Shown here: in pieces, positions 32,198-39,951 of the stretch | Numbering within the stretch: position 1 is the stretch's first letter | Layout of the letters: every line of letters begins with the position of its first letter | From: Chloroflexota bacterium | GTDB taxonomy: Bacteria; Chloroflexota; Anaerolineae; JAAEKA01 | Assembly (NCBI GenBank): GCA_034717495.1 | Contig: JAYELL010000071.1 | Coordinates: 1 to 64,000 of the forward strand | Direction: 5' to 3' | Length of the DNA stretch: 64,000 nucleotides | Notes under the pieces: generated by a model | What the model saw: only the letters and a program-made list of their open reading frames with translations | Database searches by the model: none | Told to the model about the DNA's origin: nothing | Program-made: the position numbers and the translations under genes

Positions 32198-32584
32198 TTA
32201 TACTGGGGGAGGTGGGACCCCTATACCGAAAAGCCCGAGCACCCAGTCGAGTAGCCAATAGACGACAGAAATTGCTATCGCCGCCACAATGGCGCCAACA
32301 AAACCGTTGACTTCCAACCCGGGGAGGAAGCTGCCACTGAGCATCAGAACGACGGCCGAGATGATCAGTAAGACAACTGCGCTCAAGAACCCGCCTCCGA
32401 AGGTAATACCCAAAATACTGAACAACCACATTATGATAGCGCTGACCACGGCAATCACGATTGCGGCAATGATCGCACTTCCGAAACCGTCGACCGAGAG
32501 TCCGAGATTGAGCTTATCCACAATTATGAGGACAATTGCGGCTACCACCGCTGCTATCACGGCTCCCACAAGAAATTCTATCAT
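32198..32584 (-). CDS. Small membrane protein, holin-like four-helix type
   Basis: The 128-residue protein has four hydrophobic helices separated by short polar turns: IEFLVGAVIAAVVAAIVLII, FGSAIIAAIVIAVVSAIIMW, FLSAVVLLIISAVVLML, and GAIVAAIAISVVYWLLDWVL. The turn motifs LSVDGFGSAI and LEVNGFVGAI repeat, so the protein is an internal duplication of a two-helix unit with (L/I)xVxGF. This is the pattern of phage-holin superfamily IV (4-TM). The start ATG 32584 has AAGGAG at a good distance. It may be a membrane housekeeping protein rather than phage-derived; no phage genes are near. Confidence 0.72.
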   Translation of the reverse strand: MIEFLVGAVIAAVVAAIVLIIVDKLNLGLSVDGFGSAIIAAIVIAVVSAIIMWLFSILGITFGGGFLSAVVLLIISAVVLMLSGSFLPGLEVNGFVGAIVAAIAISVVYWLLDWVLGLFGIGVPPPPV

Positions 32585-32644
32585 GTGAAACACTCCTTCC
32601 TATTTGCGTGAGATGGCTGAAAAGCCAATGCTCGCTTGTTTTTT

Positions 32645-32673
32645 ATTATATCACGCAAACTGAGAATTGTCGA
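32645..32673 (-). promoter_or_regulatory. Promoter of the holin-like gene
   Basis: On the minus strand: TCGACA (32668-32673), 17-base spacer, TATAAT (32645-32650). It lies about 60 bases before the ATG at 32584. Confidence 0.65.
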
Positions 32674-32855
32674 GTTTTTTTCATTGCTGCCAAAATTCGG
32701 TTGAACGCAACTCCAGCTCGTAACCCTTTTGAATTGCAGTGCATCAAATTATTCGGTTCCTTCAAGCACTGCGACAGTGCTTTTTCTGTTAGGGAATGCC
32801 AGGAACCCCGAAAATAATCACACATCACATTTTCACTCAGGAGAAAGAAAAAAAC

Positions 32856-33335
32856 ATGGACAAAAAGACTCTGTTGGCCGGTATTGCCGGATTTCTGATC
32901 GGCGTCGTGGTTCTGGGCGTGGTCGCCTTCGTGGCGGCGCCGGGGATCATGATGGTCGAAGACGCCAGCCCTTTGAGCTACGAAAACACCGTCGAGGCAG
33001 TGCTGGATGCTACTGCTGAACAGGGTTGGAAAGTACCAGCGACGCATGAAATCAGCACGGCCGTCAATAAGGCCGGTTACGATGTGGCGCCCGTGACGGT
33101 TATCGAACTTTGCCAACCGCATCACGCTGCTCGAGTGCTGCTGGAAGATGATGCGCGGATTGTAACCTCGATGATGCCCTGCCGAGTCTCGGTTTACGAG
33201 ACCAGTGATGGGCAAGTGGTAGTCTCGCGCATGAATACTGGCTTGATCAGCAAACTGTTCGGCGGCACTGTAGCGACTGTGATGGCCGATGCCACCGCCG
33301 ATACGGAAGTGATTCTCTCGTCCGTTCTCAACTGA
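32856..33335 (+). CDS. DUF302 protein with N-terminal membrane anchor
   Basis: The 159-residue protein starts MDKKTLLAGIAGFLIGVVVL, an uncleaved anchor helix, followed by a DUF302 domain (residues 40-159): ENTVEAVLDATAEQGWKVPA, then VIELCQPHHAARVLLEDDAR and MMPCRVSVYETSDG. The Cys in ELCQPHHA and Pro-Cys in MMPC are typical DUF302 positions and may bind a metal or thiol. The domain faces outside the membrane. CAGGAG lies 12 bases before the ATG. A strong terminator follows at 33356. Function of the family is unknown. Confidence 0.82.
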   Translation: MDKKTLLAGIAGFLIGVVVLGVVAFVAAPGIMMVEDASPLSYENTVEAVLDATAEQGWKVPATHEISTAVNKAGYDVAPVTVIELCQPHHAARVLLEDDARIVTSMMPCRVSVYETSDGQVVVSRMNTGLISKLFGGTVATVMADATADTEVILSSVLN

Positions 33336-33355
33336 CGAAATCGATCACCAGGATC

Positions 33356-33389
33356 AAAAGGCCGGAGCGAAAAACTCCGGCCTTTTTTT
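33356..33389 (+). terminator. Rho-independent terminator of the DUF302 gene
   Basis: Stem AAAAGGCCGGAG (33356-33367), loop CGAAAAA, stem CTCCGGCCTTTT (33375-33386), then a T tract to 33389. All 12 pairs match. It ends exactly at the left end of the intron. Confidence 0.93.
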
Positions 33390-34010
33390 GTACGCCCGGC
33401 ATGGGCGATAGCTAGGAGGTGAAAGTTCTCTGCGGGCGTTGATCCGACGAACCGCGAGTCAAAGGCAACTGCGCAAGTGTGAGCGACCGTGGAGAGGAAG
33501 CCGGAGACGAAGCCTAGACTTGATGGAAAAGAACTGCGTAAGAGGCGTGGAGCGCCGGGTGAGCTGGCAAGAGACAGTGAAGCCCCAAAGGATCAAAGCG
33601 GCTGCACGTAAACGCAGCAAGGATCAGGCGAAAGTTATCGAACCTTATCCGGGGAGATCTGGTTGGCCTGCGGGCGGATCAGAAGTCAGCAGAGGCCATA
33701 GTAGTCGATGGAGTAACGACCATCCAGGGCGGTTGGGGAAACCCAGCTACAGGGCGAAGGGCTAAACGGAAGAGGAGTTGAGTGGAAAGGAGAAGGGAGG
33801 CGGTAGAGCAGTCGAAACCTGGCAGGACCAGGCAGGGCGTGGAAGTAACGCTGAAGGCGCGAGGTAAGGGCTCTGGGCGAAGGCCGCCACCGGATCGAAT
33901 GGAGAGAGAAATGACTCAACACGAAGGTAAAGGACTGTGGGAAGCGATCTTCAGTCGAGGGAATCTGTATGCAGCGCTGCGCCGCGTAAGAGGAAACGGC
34001 GGATCGCCAG
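33390..34010 (+). mobile_element. 5' part of a group II intron, truncated
   Basis: The sequence starts GTACGCCCGGCATGGGCG directly after the terminator T tract, close to the GTGCG(C)CC... 5' end of bacterial group II introns. It continues with intron-type motifs AGGAGGTGAAAGTTCTC (33415 on), GATCCGACGAACCG and CTACAGGCGAAGGGCTAAAC-like sequence (about 33750). A maturase-like ORF begins at 33899. The element ends abruptly near 34010 without domains V/VI. Insertion just behind a terminator is the habit of group IIC introns; the class is inferred from the site, not proven by structure. Confidence 0.7.
33899..34008 (+). pseudogene. N-terminus of the group II intron reverse transcriptase
   Basis: From ATG 33899 the frame reads MEREMTQHEGKGLWEAIFSR, then GNLYAALRRVRGNGGSP, which corresponds to the S-R-E-N-L-x-x-A-L-x-R-V-x-x-N-x-G-x-P-G start of group II intron reverse transcriptases. 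It breaks before the GVDGM motif at about 34008, where unrelated sequence begins. No catalytic YADD part is present. Confidence 0.72.
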
Positions 34011-34350
34011 TTGTGCCCACCATGCCTATGGCGTGTGTCCCTCGGGCAGCGGCGGGACGACCGCGCGAATCATGCAGTCTTCTTCCGTACCTGCCGGCAC
34101 CACCGGGTACGCGGTCCCGACGTGTGGCAGCGGAACGCTCGTGAGCGGCGGAGGGTTCGCGGCGCGGGACGACCTCATCATCTACAGCAGCTCGGGCCCG
34201 TACTCAGGAGATGAGTGGCGGGTGTACGTCAAGAACACGCATCCCAGCTACGATCGGTTACTTTTCGGCTACGCCATCTGCCTGTCGCTGCCAGAGCATA
34301 CGGTATACCACCTGTACCTTCCTCTAGTTGCAAAAGGTTACGTTCCTTAG
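34011..34350 (+). pseudogene. C-terminal fragment of a secreted protein
   Basis: In the frame that stops at 34350 the sequence reads PTCGSGTLVSGGGFAARDD, then IIYSSSGPYSGDEWRVYVKN and LLFGYAICLSLP, followed by VYHLYLPLVAKGYVP. The first part is a repeat domain common in secreted Chloroflexota proteins (C-x-G-x-x-V-x-GGG ... YSS ... W-x-V ... YAxCL). The end matches the YLPLV-type C-terminal tail of exported proteins in this phylum. The N-terminus is missing and the break coincides with the end of the intron. Confidence 0.65.
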
Positions 34351-34486
34351 CGCTCTCTTTGTCATAGCCCCACGCCCTGTCGGCGATTCTTTCTCTAAGG
34401 CGCCGCATAACCCGTCGCTTTGTCTCCCAATGGTCAGGCTGTGGTAGCTGCGGAAGGTTGAGGTAGGTTTGCCAATCGTGCGCCAC
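34340..34486 (-). other. Possible short coding fragment of unknown family
   Basis: From GTG 34486 the minus strand reads AHDWQTYLNLPQLPQPDHWE, then TKRRVMRRLRERIADRAWGY and DKESAKER. The composition looks protein-like, but after about 48 codons the frame runs antisense to the secreted-protein fragment. No family recognised; it may be the N-terminus of a truncated gene. Confidence 0.25.
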
Positions 34487-34497
34487 TGACGTATAAT
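34469..34497 (+). promoter_or_regulatory. Promoter of the higBA-like pair
   Basis: TTGCCA (34469-34474), 17-base spacer, TATAAT (34492-34497). The GTG start of the toxin frame at 34504 is only seven bases downstream, so the transcript would be leaderless. Confidence 0.68.
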
Positions 34498-34503
34498 CCT
34501 TGT

Positions 34504-34821
34504 GTGATTTTCATCGAAACCCCGCTATTCACGAAACTGATCCAGGACTTTGTCTCCGACGAAAGCTATTCCGAGCTTCAGTAAGTGCTGATCTTTCGTC
34601 CTGATGCAGGTCGTCTCATCCCAGGTGGAGGTGGCTTGCGCAAAATACGCTGGCGCATGCCTGGTTCCGGCAAGCGGGGAGGACTGCGAATCATCTACCA
34701 TTGGGATGTGCCAAACGACACCACGTACATGCTGTTGGCATACCGAAAGAGCAGGAAAGAGGATTTGACGCCGGATCAACTCAAGCTTCTGCATGATCTA
34801 GTGAAGGAATGGCTGGCATGA
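34504..34821 (+). pseudogene. HigB/RelE-type toxin gene with in-frame stop
   Basis: From GTG 34504 the frame reads VIFIETPLFTKLIQDFVSDE then SYSELQ, meets TAA at 34582-34584, and continues VLIFRPDAGRLIPGGGGLRK, IRWRMPGSGKRGGLRIIYHW and LLAYRKSRKEDLTPDQ to the stop at 34821. The joined sequence is a normal HigB/RelE mRNA interferase of about 105 residues, with the conserved G-x-GG-x-R-K-x-R and K-x-x-K-x-D-L-T motifs. The TAA falls in the helix between Tyr-x-x-LQ and P-D-A-G, a well-conserved place, so it is a real disruption. A GTG directly after the stop could restart the C-terminal 78 residues. The antitoxin overlaps its end. Confidence 0.8.
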
Positions 34822-35111
34822 ATGAACAGGATTTTGAAAATCTGGTAGAAAGTATCAAACAGGCAGGTCAGATCAAGCGAGGTGAGCTACAGCCTGGACG
34901 CCAGTTTGAGTTCTCGCCACTCGACATCAAGGAGATAAGAAACAAGCTCCACAAATCTCAAAGCGAGTTTGCGCTGATGATCGGAGTGAGCCTATCAACA
35001 CTGCAGAACTGGGAACAGGGAAGGCGCAAGCCAGTGGGACCAGCCCGTGCCCTACTGCAAGTTGCTAACAAGCACCCAGAAGCAGTTCAAGAGGCGCTGT
35101 CCTCGCCATAG
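34818..35111 (+). CDS. HigA-type XRE antitoxin
   Basis: The 97-residue protein (ATG 34818; an ATG at 34809 would add three residues) overlaps the toxin stop by four bases. The C-terminal half is an XRE HTH: IRNKLHKSQSEFALMIGVSL, then STLQNWEQGRRKPVGPARAL and LQVANKHPEAV. The N-terminal 35 residues bind the toxin in relatives. Toxin-first order is the higBA arrangement. The gene seems intact although the toxin is broken, so it may persist as a solo antitoxin or anti-addiction regulator. Confidence 0.87.
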   Translation: MNEQDFENLVESIKQAGQIKRGELQPGRQFEFSPLDIKEIRNKLHKSQSEFALMIGVSLSTLQNWEQGRRKPVGPARALLQVANKHPEAVQEALSSP

Positions 35112-35342
35112 TTTTATTCGGTGCCAGGCGCACCAACTTCCAGTGCCCTGCCACACACGGTCTGGAGCCGACCGGGGGATTGGTGCGCTCGGAGAGGTCT
35201 CGGATGCGAGGTCGAGTGGATTGAGCAACCTTGTGTGTCGTCCCCCCGGCGGCTCAGCCAGGTCACTGGGCGAGACGCTCGCTGCGCTCGCATCTCGCCT
35301 AATGGCGCGCCAGGGAGTTCCGTTATGTAAGAGAAAATCGGT
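35112..35342. other. Intergenic region with a hairpin
   Basis: No gene seen. A strong palindromic stretch at 35269-35300 (GGCGAGA ... TCTCGCC around GCTCGCTGCGCTCGC) can fold into a stem but lacks a T tract. Confidence 0.5.
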
Positions 35343-35810
35343 ATGGGAACACTGAAAGACATAGAGGTGCTTTACCGCGGCGACATCTACGACATGGCAT
35401 GTTTGCTCCTGAAGATACACGATGCGAAAGACAAGGGCACGAATCGCCGGTCACGTCACACCATGCACGGTTTAGCGACCACATACGCTATGATAACTGA
35501 TGTCAGCCCGGATAGAATTCGGGAGATTTTCAAAAGGCACAGCGTGGTACACTTCGGGCAAATCACCAGCGATGAAGGGTGGCAAGCATTGACTCTGGCG
35601 CAGAAACTCGGCGTGCGATTAGTTCCCCCCGACGATGCCCAAGTCACATTGGCGTTCGACTGGACGATGCAGCAAGAACGCGCCGCCGCTTACGATAGCT
35701 TCTACCTGGCACTGGCCAAGACGTTGCACAGTGAGCTGTGGGCGGCAGATAAGCGGTTGGTCGATGTCGCCGGGGTATCTTGGATACACTTGATACCTGA
35801 CGCTCTATAA
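35343..35810 (+). CDS. Chimeric protein with the C-terminal two-thirds of a PIN toxin
   Basis: Residues 72-155 resemble the C-terminal part of VapC-type PIN proteins: GQITSDEGWQALTLAQKLGV, RLVPPDDAQVTLAFDWTMQQ, and ERAAAYDSFYLALAKTLHSE followed by LWAADKRLVD with the last two acidic positions. The N-terminal catalytic Asp strand is absent. Residues 1-71 (MGTLKDIEVLYRGDIYDMAC ...) are not recognised. A truncation joined to unrelated sequence is likeliest, although a distinct N-terminal domain cannot be excluded. Surrounding fragments support decay. Confidence 0.5.
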   Translation: MGTLKDIEVLYRGDIYDMACLLLKIHDAKDKGTNRRSRHTMHGLATTYAMITDVSPDRIREIFKRHSVVHFGQITSDEGWQALTLAQKLGVRLVPPDDAQVTLAFDWTMQQERAAAYDSFYLALAKTLHSELWAADKRLVDVAGVSWIHLIPDAL

Positions 35811-36061
35811 AGACCGTTGATGAAGCTCGCACAGCTTTTTGCAATGAAAATGCCATACGGTTTTTTGACCCCGACCATTCAGAAGTGGTGCGGATTGGTC
35901 GCAGTGGTCTGAAAAGTGAGTACTTCGACTATGGACCCGGCGACATTCCAGGGCAGGGCCGCCGGCAGATCTATGAACTCGACTTGCCCAATCAAGTTCT
36001 GGAACAGGTTTACTGGAAGAATGCCCTTCGAATTCTGGGGTTGAATGGAGACCACGAGTGA
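35810..36061 (+). pseudogene. Amidohydrolase-like C-terminal fragment(s)
   Basis: An open frame of 83 codons without a start ends at TGA 36059-36061. Its last part, LPNQVLEQVYWKNALRILGL, matches the end of metal-dependent amidohydrolases (VLxKIYWxNAxRxLGL). The first part, EARTAFCNENAIRFFDPDHS, looks like a second, different C-terminus of the same superfamily. The sequence begins inside the previous gene's stop, so at least one breakpoint lies near 35810. Confidence 0.5.
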
Positions 36062-36096
36062 CAATTGACAATTAGCCAGGGTCTTCCACAGCATCG

Positions 36097-36693
36097 TAAC
36101 ACTCAACTCAACAAGGTGCGAATAAACAGGACGCGACGGCCCGGCTCGGCGAAAGGCTGCGCGCACAAGGAGGGCGCCTGTTGTGGTATGTCTGCTGCCA
36201 GCCGCCCATCCCCAACACCTTCCTCCATTCGCCCCTGGTGGAAGGCCAACTGCACGGGTGGCTGACCTATTTCCTGAAGCTCGATGGATTCCTGCGTTGG
36301 AGTTTCTGCCTGTGGCCAGCGGATCCGTGGAAACAGGTAAGCTGGCGAGCCCCAGGCTGGCCGGCAGGGGATATGTACTTCGTGCTGCCCGGTAAGGATG
36401 GTTTCCCGGTTGAAACCCTGCGCTACGAAGCCCTGCGCACCGCGGTGCAGGATTTTGAACTTATCAAGCTGGCAGCTCGATCACTGCCCCCGGACCAGGC
36501 CGAGACTGTGATCGGCGAGGCTTTCGGGTTGATTCTGAGAACCAGAGATATCCAGGATTTTGCAGAGGTAGATACGGTAAATGCAGAGAGCCTCTATTCT
36601 CTCGATCCCGCTGATTACACGGCTGCCCGTCGCATCCTGTTGGCTGCCATCGAAAGCCACAATAACGAACACGAATGGCTTGGTTCATTATGA
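36097..36693 (+). pseudogene. DUF4091 (glycoside-hydrolase-like) C-terminal fragment
   Basis: The frame is open from 36097 to TGA 36693. From about 36137 it reads ARLGERLRAQGGRLLWYVCC, then FLHSPLVEGQLHGWLTYFLK, LDGFLRWSFCLWPADPW and PGWPAGDMYFVLPGKDGFPV, typical of DUF4091 domain proteins, whose full length is about 500-600 residues. Only the last 190 residues remain. The stop overlaps the ATG of the GNAT gene. The 5' part is lost in the same decayed island. Confidence 0.7.
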
Positions 36694-37166
36694 TGACCGA
36701 TTTGCTCGTCAGGTTGTATGATCTGGAAAATGACTGGACCTTCATCGCCGATCAGGCCAGACTCGGTCACATTATCCGCAAGCCCATCGGCCCTGAGAAG
36801 CAGTTGATCGTAGATTGGGTGCGAGCCAAATTTTCTGACGGCTGGGCGAGTGAAACCGATATTGCCCTTGCCAATTTTCCGTTGAGTTGTTTTATCGCCC
36901 AAAAACAAGGCGTTTTGCTCGGATTTGCATGTTACGATGCCACAGCATTGGGTTACTTCGGTCCCATTGGGGTAGATGACTCTTACCGAAACCTGGGGAT
37001 TGGAAAAGCGCTTCTGGTGGCTTGCATGCTGGACATGAAGCTGAAGGGCTACGGCTATGCTATCATCGGCAGCGCGGGTCCTACAGAATTCTATTCCAGC
37101 ACATTAAACGTCATTGAGATACCAGATTCAACCCCGGGTTTGTGGAAATACTGGCTGAAGAGATAG
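36690..37166 (+). CDS. GNAT-family acetyltransferase
   Basis: The 158-residue protein has a GNAT core at the C-terminal half: LGFACYDATALGYFGPIGVD then DSYRNLGIGKALLVACMLDM, with the acetyl-CoA motif R-N-L-G-I-G-K-A-L (R/Q-x-x-G-x-G/A), and a final GYGYAIIGSAGPTEFY strand. The first half holds an unusual DWVRAKFSDGW segment. It transfers an acetyl group to an amine; the substrate is unknown. The ATG overlaps the stop of the DUF4091 fragment, so it probably once followed that gene in an operon; the nucleoside hydrolase follows 25 bases later. Confidence 0.8.
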   Translation: MMTDLLVRLYDLENDWTFIADQARLGHIIRKPIGPEKQLIVDWVRAKFSDGWASETDIALANFPLSCFIAQKQGVLLGFACYDATALGYFGPIGVDDSYRNLGIGKALLVACMLDMKLKGYGYAIIGSAGPTEFYSSTLNVIEIPDSTPGLWKYWLKR

Positions 37167-37191
37167 TTTGCTTGAAATATGGAGGAGTACG

Positions 37192-38112
37192 ATGGAAAAT
37201 TCACCCTCGCTTTCTGACGCGACACGAGTGGCACGACTGCAACCACCTGCTGACGTTGTGCGCATGGTGTTGGATACCGACACCTATAACGAAGTCGATG
37301 ACCAGTTTGCTTTGGTGTATGCGCTGCGATCCCCGGAATGGGTAAAAGTAGAGGCGATCTATGCCGCACCCTATAGCCACCACTCGACCAGCCCCGCTGA
37401 GGGCATGGAACTCAGCTATAAAGAAATTTTACGGCTGCTGGAACTTTTGCATATATCACCGGATGGTTGGGTCTTCAAAGGGGCGTCCGGATACCTGAAA
37501 CCTGGCTTGCAGCCCCGGGAAAGCCCGGCTGCCATCGATCTGGTGGCGCGCGCGATGAACACTCCAAAGGATGATCCGCTTTACGTGGTGGCGATTGGCG
37601 CTATCACCAATGTAGCCTCTGCCATCTTGATGGAACCCCGGATCATCGAACGGATTGTGGTGGTCTGGTTGGGGGGGAACGCGCTTCACTGGCCACATAC
37701 CAGAGAGTACAATCTGGGGCAGGATGTTCCGGCAGCCAGATTGGTTTTCGACTGTGGCGTGCCGCTGGTGCACATCCCCTGTGAGGGGGTAACCACCCAC
37801 CTGGCAACGACCATTCCCGAGCTGGAGCGATATCTACAAGGCCACAGCGCCATCGGTGATTACCTGGTCGATATTGTTCGGAACTATGAGACCGATCATT
37901 TCGGCTGGTCGAAGGTAATCTGGGATATCGCTACGATCGCTTATCTCATCGATTCTGCCTGGGTGCCGGCGCCTCTTATCCACAGCCCAATTCTCACCGA
38001 TCAGGTCACCTGGAGTTTCGACCGATCGCGTCATCTCATTCGTTCAGCCGCCTTTGTTTACCGCGATCCCATCTTCCGGGATTTATTTACGAAGCTACAA
38101 AAAACTGCATAA
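37192..38112 (+). CDS. Inosine-uridine preferring nucleoside hydrolase family protein
   Basis: The 306-residue protein begins with the nucleoside hydrolase calcium site VLDTDTYNEVDDQFAL (D-x-D-x-x-x-x-D-D variant) near residue 27. VVAIGAITNVASAI gives the conserved Asn region, and the later FDCGVPLVHIPCEGVTTHL lies where the second metal/ribose site occurs. The expected DVLA/HD motif near the C-terminus (here SWVPAPLIHSP) is changed, so the substrate may not be a standard nucleoside. It cleaves N-glycosidic bonds to free ribose and base. GGAGG lies at 37181. A MITE-like element begins five bases after its stop. Confidence 0.85.
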   Translation: MENSPSLSDATRVARLQPPADVVRMVLDTDTYNEVDDQFALVYALRSPEWVKVEAIYAAPYSHHSTSPAEGMELSYKEILRLLELLHISPDGWVFKGASGYLKPGLQPRESPAAIDLVARAMNTPKDDPLYVVAIGAITNVASAILMEPRIIERIVVVWLGGNALHWPHTREYNLGQDVPAARLVFDCGVPLVHIPCEGVTTHLATTIPELERYLQGHSAIGDYLVDIVRNYETDHFGWSKVIWDIATIAYLIDSAWVPAPLIHSPILTDQVTWSFDRSRHLIRSAAFVYRDPIFRDLFTKLQKTA

Positions 38113-38116
38113 GTAG

Positions 38117-38245
38117 CTGTTTGAAAAGGGGTCGAAGGTCTCCCCAGGCCGCTCGAAAGCTGCAATTCAGGCCTGGAAACCCGCCTGATGCCGCGAAGCA
38201 CACTTTGAAGACCCAACAAGCCCATGAACAAGACTTTTCAAACAG
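38117..38245. mobile_element. MITE-like element with 12-bp terminal inverted repeats
   Basis: CTGTTTGAAAAG (38117-38128) is the exact inverse complement of CTTTTCAAACAG (38234-38245). The 129-bp segment between codes for nothing. The left end plus the next 23 bases recurs at 41111-41145. The ends suggest mobilisation by a transposase not in this window. Short flanking target duplication is not obvious. Confidence 0.65.
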
Positions 38246-38279
38246 TTTCTAAGAAAAATCTTCTCCAGTGGAGTTGTTC

Positions 38280-39434
38280 ATGACTGCCGATTACCAACAT
38301 CTAGGAATCTACAGCGATTGGGTTGCAAAAGCCCAGGAACAGCAAACGCTCTACTCACGAATACCACATGGCCCCGAAACCCAGCGAAAAGTGCGCCATG
38401 TCTTGGGATTCACCTCCCTCTCTGAAAACCCGGCAGATGTGCAGATCGAAGCCCGTTGGGAACGTGACGGCGTGGCCGGAGAAGTGGTCTCCTGGTCGGT
38501 CGGGTATGGCCCGCGCAGCGAAGCATGGCTGTTGAAACCGGCCAATGCCGATGGCCCCCTTCCGGGCGTTGTTGCTCTGCACGACCACAGCGGGATCAAG
38601 TATTACGGCAAAGAGAAAATCGCCGCCGGACCGGTGCCGGTGAGGCCCAGCCTGGCTCCGTTGTGGGACCTGGAATACGGCGGGCGGCCATATGCAAACG
38701 CTCTGGCCAAAGACGGATTCGTCGTGCTGGTACACGATACCTTTACCTGGGGCAGCCGCCGCTTCCCGTTCCAGGCCATGCCTCAAGAACTCAGGGATTC
38801 GGTCACTGTTGCAGATGATTCGCGCCTCTCCTGGCGGCAGGGAAATTATGGGACCTCACGTGAGGCGTCTCAATACGATGAGGCGGCTGCGCTGCATGAG
38901 CACCTGGTGGAAAAGTATTGCCGCCAGTTGGGCACTACCTATGCTGGCGTCATCAGCCATGAAGACCGGATTGCGGTGAATTATCTGCAGTCGCGCCCTG
39001 ATGTGATCGCAGAACGAGTTGGATGTATTGGGCTTTCCGGCGGCGGCTGTCGTTCCGGGCTGCTGCAAGCGACTTGCGATCAAATCAAGGCAGCCGTAGT
39101 GGTGGGCATGATGAGTACCTATGAAGCTTTGCTGGATCGCCATATTGCCTCACACACCTGGATGCTTTTCCCAGACGGTTGGGCGCGCTATGGCGACTGG
39201 CCTGACCTGGTGGCCTGCCGCGCCCCCTCCCCCCTGTTGGTACAGTACGATTTGCACGACGAGCTGTTCCCTGTGGCTGGAATGCGGGCAGCAGACAAGC
39301 GTCTGGCCGAACATTATCGCCAGGCTGGCCATCCCGACGCCTACCAGGGTGAGTTTTATCCCGGACCTCACAAGTTTGACCTGGAGATGCAGGCATCGGC
39401 GTTTGCCTGGTTGAAAAGGCAATTGCGCGCATGA
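38280..39434 (+). CDS. Alpha/beta hydrolase (dienelactone hydrolase/acetyl xylan esterase-like)
   Basis: The 384-residue protein has the fold of large cytosolic alpha/beta hydrolases (abhydrolase_7/DLH type). GVVALHDHSGIKYYGKEKIA is the oxyanion region, the nucleophile Ser lies in GCIGLSGGGCRSG (G-x-S-G-G-G), the acid is probably Asp in LVQYDLHDELFP, and the His in YPGPHKFD. No signal peptide. Start ATG 38280 is preferred over GTG 38268, with GGAG six bases upstream. Relatives act on acylated sugars or lactones. It begins 35 bases after the MITE. Confidence 0.82.
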   Translation: MTADYQHLGIYSDWVAKAQEQQTLYSRIPHGPETQRKVRHVLGFTSLSENPADVQIEARWERDGVAGEVVSWSVGYGPRSEAWLLKPANADGPLPGVVALHDHSGIKYYGKEKIAAGPVPVRPSLAPLWDLEYGGRPYANALAKDGFVVLVHDTFTWGSRRFPFQAMPQELRDSVTVADDSRLSWRQGNYGTSREASQYDEAAALHEHLVEKYCRQLGTTYAGVISHEDRIAVNYLQSRPDVIAERVGCIGLSGGGCRSGLLQATCDQIKAAVVVGMMSTYEALLDRHIASHTWMLFPDGWARYGDWPDLVACRAPSPLLVQYDLHDELFPVAGMRAADKRLAEHYRQAGHPDAYQGEFYPGPHKFDLEMQASAFAWLKRQLRA

Positions 39435-39529
39435 TGGTATTGTTACCCGGGACGGACTTCTTGCATCTAATATCTTCGATACCCTGATCGCCTGCGATCT
39501 CACACCCAATATGCAAGGAGACTCCCCTT

Positions 39530-39922
39530 ATGGATAATATGATCATCGATTTCCCCGGTGGCGCCCGCGTCGACGCCCACTTTGGCCCCTTCAGTATAGT
39601 GACTGACCAACCACCTGTTGCCTCAGCCCCCACCCCTTTCGCTACCTTCCTGGCCTCCCTCGGCACCTGCGCCGGCATCTACGTGCTCGGCTTCTGCCAG
39701 CAGCGCGGCATCCCAACCGACAATGTCCGTATCGTGCAAAGCCTGGATTCCGATCCCGTCACGCGCCTGACCACCAAGATCAAGCTCGATATCCAGCTTC
39801 CAGCGGAATTCCCGGAAAAGTACAAAAAGGCGGTGATTCGCTCGGCCAGCCAGTGCGCGGTCAAGAAGCATATCGAGAACCCGCCCGCGTTCGAAATTTC
39901 CACGTCAACCAACGGCACCTGA
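39530..39922 (+). CDS. OsmC-family protein
   Basis: The 130-residue protein has an OsmC fold: TPFATFLASLGTCAGIYVLG with the first active Cys (C50 region), GIPTDNVRIVQSLDSD, and the second Cys in RSASQCAVKKHIENPPAFEI. OsmC/Ohr proteins use the two Cys to reduce organic hydroperoxides; YhfA-like members without full redox activity also exist. Length is at the short end. AAGGAG lies ten bases before the ATG. It is followed by a reductase after 29 bases. Confidence 0.85.
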   Translation: MDNMIIDFPGGARVDAHFGPFSIVTDQPPVASAPTPFATFLASLGTCAGIYVLGFCQQRGIPTDNVRIVQSLDSDPVTRLTTKIKLDIQLPAEFPEKYKKAVIRSASQCAVKKHIENPPAFEISTSTNGT

Positions 39923-39951
39923 AAAGGACTGCACTTGGTGAAAAAGGATGA

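Noticed and set aside
32198-32584. Prophage remnant based on the holin-like protein
   Set aside because: No other phage gene is present within several kilobases; this protein type is also a bacterial membrane protein.
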